Source: Gymnopilus junonius
Taxonomy: Eukaryota > Basidiomycota > Agaricomycetes > Agaricales > Galerinaceae
DNA length: 64,000 nt
Direction: 5' to 3'
NCBI GenBank assembly: GCA_015501075.1
Contig: JADNYJ010000007.1
Coordinates: 124,001 to 188,000, forward strand
Part shown: in pieces, positions 35,313 to 46,892 of the stretch
How the letters are laid out: each line of letters begins with the position of its first letter
Position numbering within the stretch: the stretch's first letter is position 1
The notes under the pieces: generated by a model
The model's input: only the letters and a program-made list of their open reading frames with translations
What the model was told of the DNA's origin: nothing
Databases searched by the model: none
Translations under genes and position numbers: made by a program

Positions 35313-36571
35313 ATGGCAGATACCTCTTCCCACAGACTCGATCTCAGAGTCGGCGGCAAGTACAGGCTCGGCAAAAAGATTGGTTCAGGCTCTTTTGGTG
35401 TGTTCCCTTTTCTGACGCCGTTCCTCGCTTCCCCCCTCATTTTCTGCCAGGTGATATCTACCTCGGCATCAACATCATCTCAGGCGAGGAGGTCGCCATC
35501 AAGCTCGAGTCTGTCAAGGCTAAACACCCCCAGCTCGAATATGAGTCAAAGGTCTATAAAACCCTTGCTGGTGGCGTCGGTGTTCCATTTGTAAGGTGGT
35601 TCGGTACAGAGTGCGACTACAATGCATGGTCCTCGATCTCCTTGGCCCCTCGCTCGAGGACCTTTTCAACTTTTGCAACGCAAGTTCAGTCTCAAGACCG
35701 TCCTACTCCTCGCTGATCAATTGGTACCGATCCTTTATCCTTCCCCTTGTTCCTTTTCTGATCCTCCATTGTTAGATCTCCCGTATCGAATACATCCACT
35801 CTCGTAACTTCATCCACCGTGACATCAAGCCTGACAATTTCTTGATGGGCATCGGCAAGCGTGGAAATCAAGTCAACGTTATCGATTTTGGTCTCGCTAA
35901 GAAGTTCCGCGACCCCAAGACCCACCTTCACATCCCCTACCGTGAGAACAAGAACCTTACTGGAACTGCCCGCTACACCTCCATCAACACTCACTTGGGT
36001 GTCGAGCAAGCTCGCCGTGATGATCTCGAATCCCTTGCATACGTCCTCATGTACTTCTTGCGTGGTGCCCTTCCATGGCAAGGTCTCAAAGCTGCTACCA
36101 AGAAGCAGAAATACGACCGTATCATGGAGAAGAAGATGACCACTCCCACCGATCTCCTTTGCCGAGGATTCCCCAACGAGTTTGGCATCTTCCTCAACTA
36201 CACCCGCGCTCTTCGCTTCGATGATAAGCCCGACTACTCTTACCTTCGCAAGCTCTTCCGCGACCTCTTCGTACGTGAAGGCTACCAGTATGACTACGTT
36301 TTCGACTGGAGCGTCCAGCGAGGCGCTCAGGAGGAGGGCACTCAGGGTTCCAGCTCCAAGTCGGCCGCCCCTAGGCGAAAGGTCGTCCAGGAAGAGGACG
36401 AGCATCGCGCCAGTGACAGGATGTAAGTTGTCATCGATGCTTTTTTCTTTGCCAGTTAACAGTTTCATGCATAGGCTTCGCTCGCACACTCGTCAGGCTC
36501 AGCAGGCTGCCCCTGGTGCCGGAGTAGTTGGCCAACAGCGCCCTCGAGGCCGTGATGCGGAATTGTGGTAA
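35313..36571 (+). CDS. HRR25: Casein kinase 1 (Hrr25/CK1-delta type)
   Basis: Ser/Thr kinase of the CK1 delta/epsilon branch, acting in DNA repair, ribosome maturation, vesicle traffic and meiosis in yeasts. Starts [20 protein letters not shown]. Visible motifs: Gly loop [17 protein letters not shown] Lys in [34 protein letters not shown] (catalytic loop); [12 protein letters not shown] (DFG); [28 protein letters not shown] short tail follows the kinase domain, ending [15 protein letters not shown]. Introns: 35398-35450, 35724-35775, 36423-36474. Two single-base losses, near 35625 and 35679, break the almost invariant stretch between DYNAM and [12 protein letters not shown]. As this kinase is conserved and normally essential, they are almost certainly sequence errors. 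It is read as intact. Confidence 0.95.
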
Positions 36572-37847
36572 AGGGTTCATCGTCAACTGCTAAATTATCC
36601 TTTCCGGTTGCCTGTTTGTTTGGTCTGTATGGTCGGCGCGTCCCGAGAGTCCGGGCGAATGGGGGGCGGAGGGTAGAATGATCTGTCTCGCTCGGTTTGG
36701 ATTAGGTTGTCTCTCTTGGCTGTCTGTGGAGGCCGGGGATCCGTCGGTGGTAGGACGGGGGTGTTGTCGCGGCAGGATCTGGTTTATTTTCGGTGGTTGG
36801 GGCACGTCCGGTTCGATTCTCACAACGTCATTCGTCCTAGGAATGCAATGCAATAATCGAAACAACGCTCTCAATATTGCTCCATATATTCCGTCCTGGT
36901 ACTGGTTTCTCTCAACGTTTTGGCAGGAAGCAACGAGACAGCGGTTGCAAGGGATACAGCTTCCGCGAATTCTTTGCATTGGACAGAAACGCGTCATATC
37001 ACGATTCACGCGAAGCAGGACATCACATATTACGACTTCAATTACACAATGGCTCGCTTGCCTCACTTTTTTTTATTTTAAAACGGACGCTTTTTTATTT
37101 TTGCAGACTAGCCACGTCTTGCTTGCTACCTTTTCCCTCATTTGAAATAGAGGAAAGGCGGCGAGTTGTAGATGCTGCTTTATCTGCCTCTTCCCTGAAT
37201 CCACACCTTTGTATAATCTCCCACTCTGCGCCCGTTTCGTTCCTTTCCAATTCTTATTTACTTTTCGGATTCACTCACCCCTCTTCCCATCCACTTCCTC
37301 CATTATGTATTGCAAGGGCTCGTGAAGTTTTTTTTCCCACTCCTTTCTTATATTTCTGAAAATGACAAACATTTTAGCACACTCATTTTTCACTCTCCCA
37401 TCCCATCCAATTTTTTTCTCTTTCTTTTTTCAGGTCTCTTAAATCACTTCCCTTCCACTCCACTCCAGCTTCAATAGTCTCTGGTCCGTCAAATCGCACT
37501 GTGTTTGTCCTTCTACCCTCCACCTCTTTCTGGATCTACATCTCTTTGTGGGTCCGGTTGAGGGCGAGTGGGGTGGAAGAGGGCGCCAAGATGACCGAGT
37601 TGTGGTGCTGATGAACATCTCGGTGGTGGGATTATCGAGTCGATAGTGTAGAAACTCGTCGGATCGGTTGTCAGTAGTAAAGAATACATTCGTCGTGATG
37701 TGATACAAGAAATCGTAGGAGCAACCCAAGGCTGGTGCCAAACATCGATAGGCCGTTGCCAAACAAAGCTTCCACGTCCACGACAACTGTCCTCCGTGAC
37801 AAGTTCACCAGCGACCGCATACTCTCCCCCTTTAATTCTCATCAAAA
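36572..37847. promoter_or_regulatory. Intergenic: terminator of CK1 and promoter of coatomer gamma
   Basis: 1.28 kb without a supportable gene. It contains a long pyrimidine-rich tract on the plus strand at about 37120-37450 (many CTCCC, TTCC and T-runs, including TTTTTTTCTCTTTCTTTTTT at 37409-37430), which fits a promoter or leader of the downstream gene. Overlapping open frames at 36590-37066 and 37439-37878 have no recognisable product. Confidence 0.45.
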
Positions 37848-40800
37848 ATGGCCTCTTTCGCCATGGTCTTTCCCTCAAAGAAGGAGGACGAAAGCGGCCT
37901 GAGCTCCTACTACAACAACAAGACCACCATCATCCAGGAAGCTCGCGTATTCAATGAATCCCCAATTAGCCCTAGGAAGTGCAGGCAACTCCTGACGAGG
38001 ATCGTGTACTTGCTGTATGTCGGCGAAACGTTTGGAACGCAGGAGGCTACTACGTTGTTCTTTGGCACCACCAAGTTGTTCCAGCATAAGGATGTGTGTT
38101 TGGTCACTGCATTAATTCTGGAAGGGGGGAGACTTATGATTCTTACTAGAGCGCGCTCCGTCAAGCCGTCTATTTGGCTATCAAGGAACTGGCGACTACG
38201 GCGGAAGACGTTATTATGGTTACTAGCAGTATAATGAAGGATATGCAACCCAACTCGGAAGTCATCTACCGACCTAATGCTATTCGTGCTCTATGCAAAA
38301 TCATCGACGTATGTTCTTACACCTCTTCTCACTTTGTACTCAAAACATATTCACGATGGGCCTTTATAGCCTTCGATGGCTCAAGGTGTTGAACGATTCT
38401 TCAAAGCCGCCATCGTGGACCGAAACCCTTCCATCTCATCCGCCGCCCTGGTATCCGCCTACCATCTCTACCCCAACGCTAAAGACGTCGTCAAACGATG
38501 GGTGAACGAAGTCCAAGAAGCAGTCAACGCCAAGAGCTCCTCGTCCTTCTTCGGGTCGAGCAGCGGAGGCGGCTACCTCGGCTTTGGCGGCGGCAGCAAC
38601 AGCCAACCTTCCGGCGCTCAGACGCTCCCTTCGACGAGTTATATCACGCAATACCATGCCCTGGGGCTTTTGTACCTCATCCGTCAGCAAGACAGGATGG
38701 CGATTACGAAGATGATCCAGCAGCTGGGGGGTGGAAAGTCGGGTGCGGGTACTACCCTGAAGAATCCCATGGCTCTTTGCATGCTTATTCGATATGCGGC
38801 CAAGGTCATGGAGGAGGATCCCAAGTATGTAAACTGATATCGATCTGTTCTTGTGCGGTTTCGTTGATGACTTGCGCAGTATTCAAAGGCCGGTGCTGGA
38901 ATTGCTTGAAGGTTGGCTGCGTCACAAGAGCGACATGGTCAATTTTGAAGCTGCTCGTGCTATTTGCGAAATGAAGAATGTTACGGCGGCTCAATTGACC
39001 AAGCCCATCTCTGGTATGTCGATCGCAGATAAAACCATCCCGAGCTCTAAGACTTTTGGGATTATTCAGTATTGCAAGTCTTCCTGACGACACCTAAACC
39101 TGTTCTCAAATTTGCCGCTGCTCGAACTCTGGCTGCCCTTGCTTTAACACACCCGCCAGCGTTGCGACTTGCAACATTGACTTGGAGACACTCATTGCAG
39201 ACCCTAATCGCAGTGTTGCCACATACGCCATCACTACTTTACTCAAGGTCCATATTGTCCTCTTTATTTCCTGTTCCTCAACACTGACAATGACAATAGA
39301 CTGGTAATGAAGCCTCCGTTGACAGACTTATCAAGCAAATTACTGGCTTCATGTCCGAAATCAGCGACGAATTCAAGGTCATCATTGTCGATGCTATTCG
39401 CTCCTATGCCTCAAATTCCCAGCCAAGCATGCCTCCATGTTGACTTTCCTCTCGAGTGTGCTCAGAGACGAGGGTGGCTACGACTTTAAGCGTGCTGTTG
39501 TCGAGGCCATGTTCGACATGATCAAATTCATTCCCGAGTCAAAGGAGCAGGCCCTGTCGCACCTCTGCGAGTTCATAGAAGACTGCGAATTTACGAAACT
39601 CTCCGTCCGTATTCTCCATCTACTCGGCGTTGAGGGACCGCAATCCCCACAACCGGCTAAATACATCCGCTTCATCTACAATCGCGTGGTTTTGGAAAAT
39701 GCCACTGTCAGAGCAGCTGCTGTCACCAGCTTGGCCAAGTTTGGAGTCAACTCGGCTGAGCCTACCCTGAAAAAGAGCATTACTGTTCTTCTTACTCGGT
39801 GAGTCTTGCCGTGTATTATTCATCCAGCTGGTTAACCAGTCTTCTTCGTTTAGGTGTCTTGATGATGTTGACGATGAAGTCCGAGATCGTGCCACCCTGT
39901 ATCTCAAGGTTTTCAAGGAGAGGACATTGGCAGATACTTACGTTAAAGAAGGTACGTCGTGCAACGTAATCCCTCTTGTGCATATACTTATATTTTTACG
40001 AAAGAATCGGTGTACTCATTAGCTGCTCTTGAAGCCAAGCTGGTATCCTATGTGAAAGATCCAGCGGCAGCTGAACAACCATTCGACGCCTCAAGCGTGC
40101 CGAAGATTAGTCGTGCTCAGGCTGCTCAAGAAGCTGCTCGTAAGTTGACTGTAAGATAAGACTGTATTTTTCTCTGACAATACCATGTGGCTAGGTCCAA
40201 GCACACTGGAAACGATCGGGGCCCCTTTATCGAAAAAGACTGCAGATGTGCCTGTAGCTCCTTCGGCAGCAGAGAAGCAATCTGCTTATGCTCAACAACT
40301 CTCAGAGGTCCCAGAATTTGCCTCATATGGACCTGTACTTAACAGCAGCGCCAGCCCTCAACAACTTACAGAAAGCGAGACCGAATACCAAGTCAACTGT
40401 GTCAAGCATATATTCAAGGAACATATCGTCTTCCAGGTAATCGCTTTACTTTATATTCAAAATCTCTATTATAATGGTCTAATGTCTCTTGCAGTTCAAC
40501 ATCTCCAATACCATCCCCGACACTGTTTTGGAGCAAGTCTCCGTCATCATGCAACCACAATCTGAGGATGCTGGCCTTGTAGAAGATTTTATCATTCCTT
40601 TACCTTCCCTCACTTCAACTAATTCACCTGGAATCGTTTATGTCTCTTTCACCCGCGAGAACCCCGACGTCTATACCATTGCCTCCTTCCAGTGCACGTT
40701 GAAGTACATCAGCAAGGAGCTCGATCCTTCAACAGGCGTTCCTGAGGAAGAAGGTTACGAAGACGAATACCAGGTCGAGGAAGTGGAACTCAGTGCTGGC

Positions 40801-41210
40801 GGCGACTACATTGTACCGAGCTACGCTAGCTTCGGATCTGAATGGGACAGAATGCGTTCTGCTCCTAACGCTACGGAAACGTTTGCCTTGTCTGCTATGG
40901 AGAGTCTGAAGGGTAAGACTTTTCTGGCTAGTACATTTTCGTTAAGTCTAATTTTATTCATTTTTTTCCAGCTGCGTGCGATTCCATCATTGAAGTGCTG
41001 AACATGGAACCTCTTGGAGGCTCCGAGGTTCCCTCGTCTACTTCAGTGCACACACTTCAACTGTCTGGTCTGGTGGGAGGTGGCGGTGGAAAGGTCCTCG
41101 TGCGCTGTCGGATGACCTTTTCGCGGGGACAGGGTGTGACTCTAGAGCTAGGCGTGCGGGCTGAGAAACAGGAGGTGTGCGATCTGGTGCTGACTGCCGT
41201 TGGAGGTTAG
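37848..41210 (+). CDS. SEC21: Coatomer subunit gamma
   Basis: COPI F-subcomplex subunit for Golgi-to-ER and intra-Golgi vesicles. Starts [20 protein letters not shown]. The helical trunk follows: [153 protein letters not shown] hinge leads to the ear domain: VQ-sandwich part ([20 protein letters not shown]) and C-terminal platform ([20 protein letters not shown]). About ten introns. A Gly/Ser-rich insert [16 protein letters not shown] lies inside the trunk. Breaks at CCC 39152-39154 and AAA 39413-39415 are repaired by one base each. Confidence 0.95.
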
Positions 41211-41822
41211 ATGGATAGACTTTATGACCTTTTCTGACAATGTGTAAGTTTCAATGCTATTTTTCTTTGGATCTGGACTCTCCCGTGGTGTCGCGTGCGT
41301 GAGGTTATTATGGATCGATTCCGTCGACGTTCCGTTAAATTCCATATGTCTCCATATGCTACTACTGGTAGACTAGGGTAGACTTCGGGTAGACATCACT
41401 GGAAGCGGAACGCCTGATTAAGCGCGTCACTGGGGTCTATCCACTTTGACGCGGGGTGAACAAAGATCAGCCGCAGATGAATAGGGCGGCACTAGATACG
41501 TAGTAGTAAGATAACTATATGGAAGGTCAGAGCATAAGTCCGGTGAGCAAGCGTGCCGCTTCCGGTTTTTGAAGATCTTCCACCCCGGCTGTGGGGAGGT
41601 CAAATCGTATCATACGTATTGTAGTGCGACTGCAGTGGAATTATTTGTCGGAACACTGTCAACAGCACTGCTGCTCGTCCAACTGTGGCTGGCAGCCGTC
41701 TTCCTCGGGTCAGGATTAACAGTTGCTGATAAAGACGTAAAGCATACCCCACCACCCCCAACGAGTCCAGTGATCAGTGCATACCTTCCCCAAGCCAACT
41801 CAGCCCCTGAAGATTGTCCTTA
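41211..41822. other. Intergenic between coatomer gamma and pantothenate kinase
   Basis: 612 bp, same-strand spacing. It should contain the SEC21 terminator and the pantothenate kinase promoter. The frame at 41569-41823 overlaps the kinase start and has no recognisable domain. Confidence 0.5.
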
Positions 41823-43618
41823 ATGTCTGTCGTCGCGCCTTCCCTACCCTCGGCCAAGGTTATTCACGTTGACACGCGAGGGGCTGTCATCTTGTCCGAA
41901 GAATCACCACAGGTGATTTTTATTTTGTTGTGCAAAGCGTCATGGGGCTGACTTTGTAATAGACGCGAGATAGTCGTGGCATATATCTTCCAAACCATAT
42001 TGAACCCGTTTCTCATATTGCTGTCGATGTAAGTGGCTTGAGTTTGCCATATTCAAATTCGTTGACGTATATCTCAAATATAACAGGTTGGAGGATCTTT
42101 GGCAAAAGTAGTCTACTTCACCCGCTCACCCGAACCGCCTTCGTCTCCTTCTATCGCTGCCACTAGAGGGTCAAGCGTTAGCGATATCTCAACTCCTCGG
42201 TCACTTTCACCAGCCGAAGATGCTGCCCTTTCAGCACCATCTTCATCTACTCCTCCGAACAACAACAAGAACGGGGCGTTAACACCTCTTGTTTTAGAAC
42301 ACCCCACACCCATCGGCAACGGACTGTCAGGGCTGACGGATAACTTGCTCCGCGACTCTCTGCTAAAGCATACCTCAGCTCATGCGGTGCAGAATTTCCC
42401 CGGAGGGTCGCTGAACTTTGAACGATTCGAGACAGACAACATTGACACGTGTGTCGAATTCATTCAAGAGCTCATTCAACGTTCTGCGGAAGTGAATGGA
42501 GTGTCAATCGAGGACATGCGGAAGAGTGTGAAAATCATGGCAACGGGGGGAGGGGCGCACAAATTTTACGAGATGTTCAGAGACACACTACACGTCCAGA
42601 TTCAAAGGGAGGATGAAATGGAATGTCTAATCGAAGGACTCAAGTTCATTTCTCTCATACCTGATGAAGTTTACTACTTCTCGGATGAACTTATTCAATC
42701 CGTTTCACACCCGACAAGCACCTCGGTGGCCTCTTCTTCCTCCAATCCAACGCCCCTGGAGCGACCCAGTCCTGATCCGCCCAAATATGGAGTGACGTTT
42801 GAGAGCAATCCGACACCACAGCTGCCCTGCCTGCTAGTGAACATTGGATCTGGTGTCTCTTTAATCAAGGTAGACGAGGATGGAGGCTTTGAGCGAGTAT
42901 CTGGCACGAGTTTAGGTGGAGGTACGCTCTGGGGATTGTTGAGCCTCCTTACACCAGCGACGACCTTTGATGGTATGTTTTTGATCCCCTGATATTGATG
43001 TGTCAAACCAAAGTTGCCTGTGAATTTAGAGATGTTGGAACTCTCAGAACGCGGCGATAACTCGACAGTCGATATGCTTGTTGGGGATATCTACGGACAA
43101 GATTACAGCAAGCTCGGCTTAAAGTCGACAATGATCGCAAGTACGTTTGGGAAGGTGTTCAAAAAGGGTGGGGAGAAAGGCAAGTTCTCGGCCGAGGACA
43201 TCAGCAAGAGTCTTCTGTACGCCGTGTCGAACAATATCGGACAGATAGCGTGAGTATTGTGTTGGTTCGCCTTTAGGTGGCAATGAGAGGACTGATTGGA
43301 ACATGATCAGATACATGAACGCAGAAAAGTACAATCTAGACAGGATCTATTTTGGAGGCTGCTTTATTCGAGGTGGGTGCGGACGATGCATGTGACGGAA
43401 AATGCGTGCTAAGCTAGATTTGACAGGGCACGCGGCGACAATTGCGACACTCTCATACGCCATCCGGTTTTGGAGCAAGGGGACCAAGAGGGCATTATTC
43501 CTGAGGCATGAGGGGTTCCTGTGAGTACAGAGACACAACGAAAGACTGAAGCTGACCGGCCTGCAGCGGATCGATTGGGGCGTGGATAAGGAACATTGAT
43601 TCTGAGAGCACAAATTAG
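41823..43618 (+). CDS. CAB1: Pantothenate kinase (eukaryotic type II)
   Basis: Phosphorylates pantothenate, the first and controlling step of coenzyme A synthesis. Starts MSVVAPSLPSAKVIHVDTRG. The nucleotide-binding motif is DVGGSLAKVVYFTR (split by an intron), followed by an unusual Ser/Pro-rich insert of about 70 residues (TRGSSVSDISTPRSLSPAE). Then LNFERFETDNIDTCVEFIQE, KIMATGGGAHKFYEMF, LVNIGSGVSLIKVDEDG, GTSLGGGTLWGLLSLL, LVGDIYGQDYSKLGLKSTMI, DISKSLLYAVSNNIGQIAY and YFGGCFIRGHAATIATLSYA, all characteristic of the family. About six introns (first 41913-41961). The insert between beta strands is not part of the catalytic core and may be regulatory. No frame breaks seen. Confidence 0.93.
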
Positions 43619-43775
43619 ATTACGGATGCATGTACTAGTAGGATTCCCGGCTGAAATCATATCCTCGTCATAAATGGGAGACAGTATGCAGACGTGGGAA
43701 GAAATTAAATTGAATCGGTCATATCTCGTCCATTCAAAAAAAACCTGTTCCCTGCTTGCCTTTCTCCGCCACAAA

Positions 43776-45510
43776 ATGTCTCTCCCGTTTGACTCATGGG
43801 CGCAGGACCATCCTCCTCCCGCCAACTCCCTTTCCGCTTCTCTTCCCCACCCCGCCCCTCCCCAGAATAAGAAACCCAGACACCGTCATTCTCCCCATCA
43901 GCTCGCCGCCTTGAATCTGCTTTTTGACCAGAATGAGCATCCCTCTTTGGAGCAGCGTTCTGCTCTGGCAGACCGTCTGGGAATGTATGTCCTGTCCTGC
44001 TCTCTCCTTCTCTTTCGTCTCACTGTCTGTCAGGGAGACAAAGACCGTCAACGCTTGGTTCCAAAACAAACGGGCCTCGTCCAAAAAACGGGTCCGCGGT
44101 GGTGCTCATCCTCCCCCCTATGAGCCCCAGCCTGTCAATAATCCCACTCCTGCATCGGCTCACCACCACCCCCCTGTTGTCAACCACGATCTTTATCGCC
44201 ACCCGGACTTGGACGATTTTCACGACGACGATTACTCTTCCGTAGACATTCATCACTCACGCTCGGCATCTGTTGTAGCTCCAGAGTATCCCTCGCCATT
44301 TTACAGAGGCTTTCCGGATCAAGCCCATTTTTACTCCGCATCTGATAATCTTCCTCGTAAAATGCGCATGCGCCCCTCCTCTGAACAGGCTGAAGAACTG
44401 AAAAAATTATATCACATCAACCCCCATCCCACCATGGAGCAGCGTCAGGCCCTGTCTAATACTATTGGAATGTCAGTCCTATTTTTACCCCCATATGATC
44501 TATCACGGAAAAAAGTCTAACTATATGAACTCTGTGTACAGGCGTTATCATACTATTACTAATTGGTTCCAAAATCAGCGGAGCTTGGCAAAAAAGAAAA
44601 GGGATGACGACCTGGAACCTCTTTCATTGGCCACCTCCAGAGCCGACTATCCCCAAGAGACACGGCAATACTCGGCATTCCCTCCTCCTTCTCATCCACG
44701 CCCGTCTTCAAATCTGCCCCCTCCCACAGCTCACCCGTCCCTCGTAAATGCCAGTGGCGCACTCCTCAGACGGTCACCCAGCGTCTCGCCTCCCACTGAG
44801 GGGCTGTCGCCGCGGAGATCTGCCGCCCGCCGGAGTACTACCCCATATGGAAGCGTGCCCGCCACTTTTGTACGGCCACGCCGTTCGCGCCCTGAACCAC
44901 ACCAGCTTGACGCTCTGAAGGAATTGTTCACCAAGACACCCACGCCGACTATTGAAGAACGCTCAGCATTGGCACTGGAGATCGGAATGTGCGTGTAACT
45001 CTCATTGCCTTGGAGATATAATTAGCGTCTTAAATGTATTTGTTTTTGCAATTTCACAGGGAACTGGGTAAGGTTACAAATTGGTTCCGCAATCTACGGC
45101 AGACTGCCAGGAAACGAGCCAAGAAGTCTGGTAGTGGAGACGACGAGGACGATGACAGTTTCCTCGGGCGAGATGCATATTCGACGTCGGCGTCACGCTC
45201 TGCTACTCCCTCTTTTGGATCTTCATCTTCTTCTCTGAATGACGATTCCATGGACCTTGACGATTTTGACATGCATAACGCACATTCGGATAATGGCAGC
45301 GAGGATGACTACCAGGAGGCAGTTACACCCTCTCCCGAGCATTCTCCATCGCCACCTCCCACTTCGGTCGTCCACACGCGCAATGATTACCCTACCCTAG
45401 AGGCGCTTTATCCAGTTCAGATGGATAAGGTTCCGGCCAGGCATTATTCTGGTGCTAGAATTGAAGATGCTCTACTGCTACTCAGCTTTCACAATCATGT
45501 CGTGCACTAA
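43776..45510 (+). CDS. Transcription factor with three homeodomains
   Basis: Starts MSLPFDSWAQDHPPPANSLS. Three 60-residue homeodomains lie in series. HD1 (about 43880-44095): HRHSPHQLAALNLLFDQNEH ... VNAWFQNKRASSKKR. HD2 (about 44360-44605): MRMRPSSEQAEELKKLYHIN ... ITNWFQNQRSLAKKKR. HD3 (about 44870-45125): SRPEPHQLDALKELFTKTPT ... VTNWFRNLRQTARKR. Each keeps the recognition-helix W-F-x-N core. Each is cut by one intron at the same place, between AT and G of the Met codon ending helix 2 (introns 43985-44033, 44472-44541, 44989-45059). An acidic, Ser-rich tail follows. HD3 has Leu where most homeodomains have the second Arg-preceding residue (NLR versus NKR/NQR). Probably a nuclear regulator; its targets are unknown. 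The C-terminal end after 45400 is less certain; a GTAAGT...TTTAG pair at 45540-45598 could be a 3'-UTR intron. Confidence 0.9.
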
Positions 45511-46892
45511 CTGCTGCCGCAAAAGTAAACCACATCATTGTAAGTGGGTCTGTCTTTTGCTGTTTATATTATAATTAATGAACTTTTTGCTCCTTTAGAA
45601 TTGTTCATCTACTTCCTCAATCTAATTCAAAGAGAAAAAAAGCCTGTAGATTATCGCGACAACCTAACCCTTTTCGACAACTGCGCTGTCACTTCGCTTC
45701 GTTCCGAACTGTCTACTCCAGTCCCGACCTTGTTGTAGCCTTCTTACTGTCATACTATTGCTTCATTTTCACTTTGCCCTATTCTTATCTATATCTGATT
45801 TCATAACAACCAGAGCCCCAACAGAAGTACTGGAAAAAAATGTACACTTGCCCCCCCCCCAATGTTTCCCTAGCACGCTGTAGAAGATGCCGCATTTCCG
45901 AAAACCCACCTTGTACATTCATGGTGTACTTCGTAGAAGAAACAATCTGTTCTTTTATAGATATTGGTTATTGTTAAGTATTGAACTGTTCTCGAGCCCT
46001 TTGCAACTTTTTATTTAACTAAATATATGGATCATATGTTCACCTAGCTGACCTTTTCAAAAGCAAAACAAAGGCACATTTCGTATCATACAAGTTCCGT
46101 TTTAACCCGTGACAGGGGGACTCAACTGTGCAAACGGGCACCCATGGCCGGTTTGACCGTGTAGGGATGAAGCTTATGCCCACTTTGTTGTCGCCTCTTC
46201 TCAGCCATTTGAGCTCCTGAAGGCGTCGGTGCTGCTGTATGTGGTTCTAATGATTGTCGCTATCTTAACAAGAATAGATTTGTATCCAGCCGGGGACAGC
46301 TGCTCCCGGATTCAATAAATCATTGACATCGACCATATCTAAAGTATAGACATCGAATCGTGCATCCTACTAGTATTAAATTCGAGAATTCCTTCATTTT
46401 CTCATGAGTCAAATATGTCGTCGCTGTCCACATTAGTAGAGTATCGCGCTTCTAAGATGTAGATCCTGTGGTTCCTTTGACGCGCAGTGGGGAAGAACGG
46501 TCTTTTGATCAATGATAGATATGATATGGGTGGCGGCCCTCGACATCATCTATCCATACTGGCCAATTGTAACCCCACAATGATCATCGTATGGCATCAT
46601 GATCGACGTCGAGCTGTCTGGAAGCTGAGAAGTTGATTGAAAACAGGCTACAGGTTTCTGGAATTTGTTGACATTGGCGTTTGCGTATTTGAACTCATTA
46701 CCCAAATGATGGAAGGTTATCACTGGTCCTTATTTAAGACTGCATAGACTTCATATCACTGTCATGTATACCATATAGCATGGTAGATTCAAAAAGTGCC
46801 TATCTGGCGAATAATCATATAGAAATCATGATAGAGAGGAGAAATGGAGAGGTAGAAAAGTGGCAGACAAGTCCGTGGCATTGATTGTCCAT
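45511..46892. other. Intergenic, no gene recognised
   Basis: 1.38 kb between the homeobox gene and the 3' end of the next minus-strand gene. It contains a run of ten C (45851-45860) and AT-rich sequence with possible polyadenylation stretches near 46010-46030. No frame longer than trivial and no repeats seen. Confidence 0.45.
45851..45860. repeat. C10 homopolymer
   Basis: Ten consecutive C in the 3' flank of the homeobox gene, one of the longest single-base runs in the window. Given the deletion pattern elsewhere, its true length may be greater. Confidence 0.9.

Noticed and set aside
35620..35685. Programmed ribosomal frameshifting in CK1
   Set aside because: No slippery site or conserved stimulatory structure is evident, and two opposed needs within 60 bp would be unprecedented for this family.
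36590..37878. Overlapping open frames between CK1 and SEC21
   Set aside because: They arise from biased pyrimidine-rich sequence and carry no recognisable domains.
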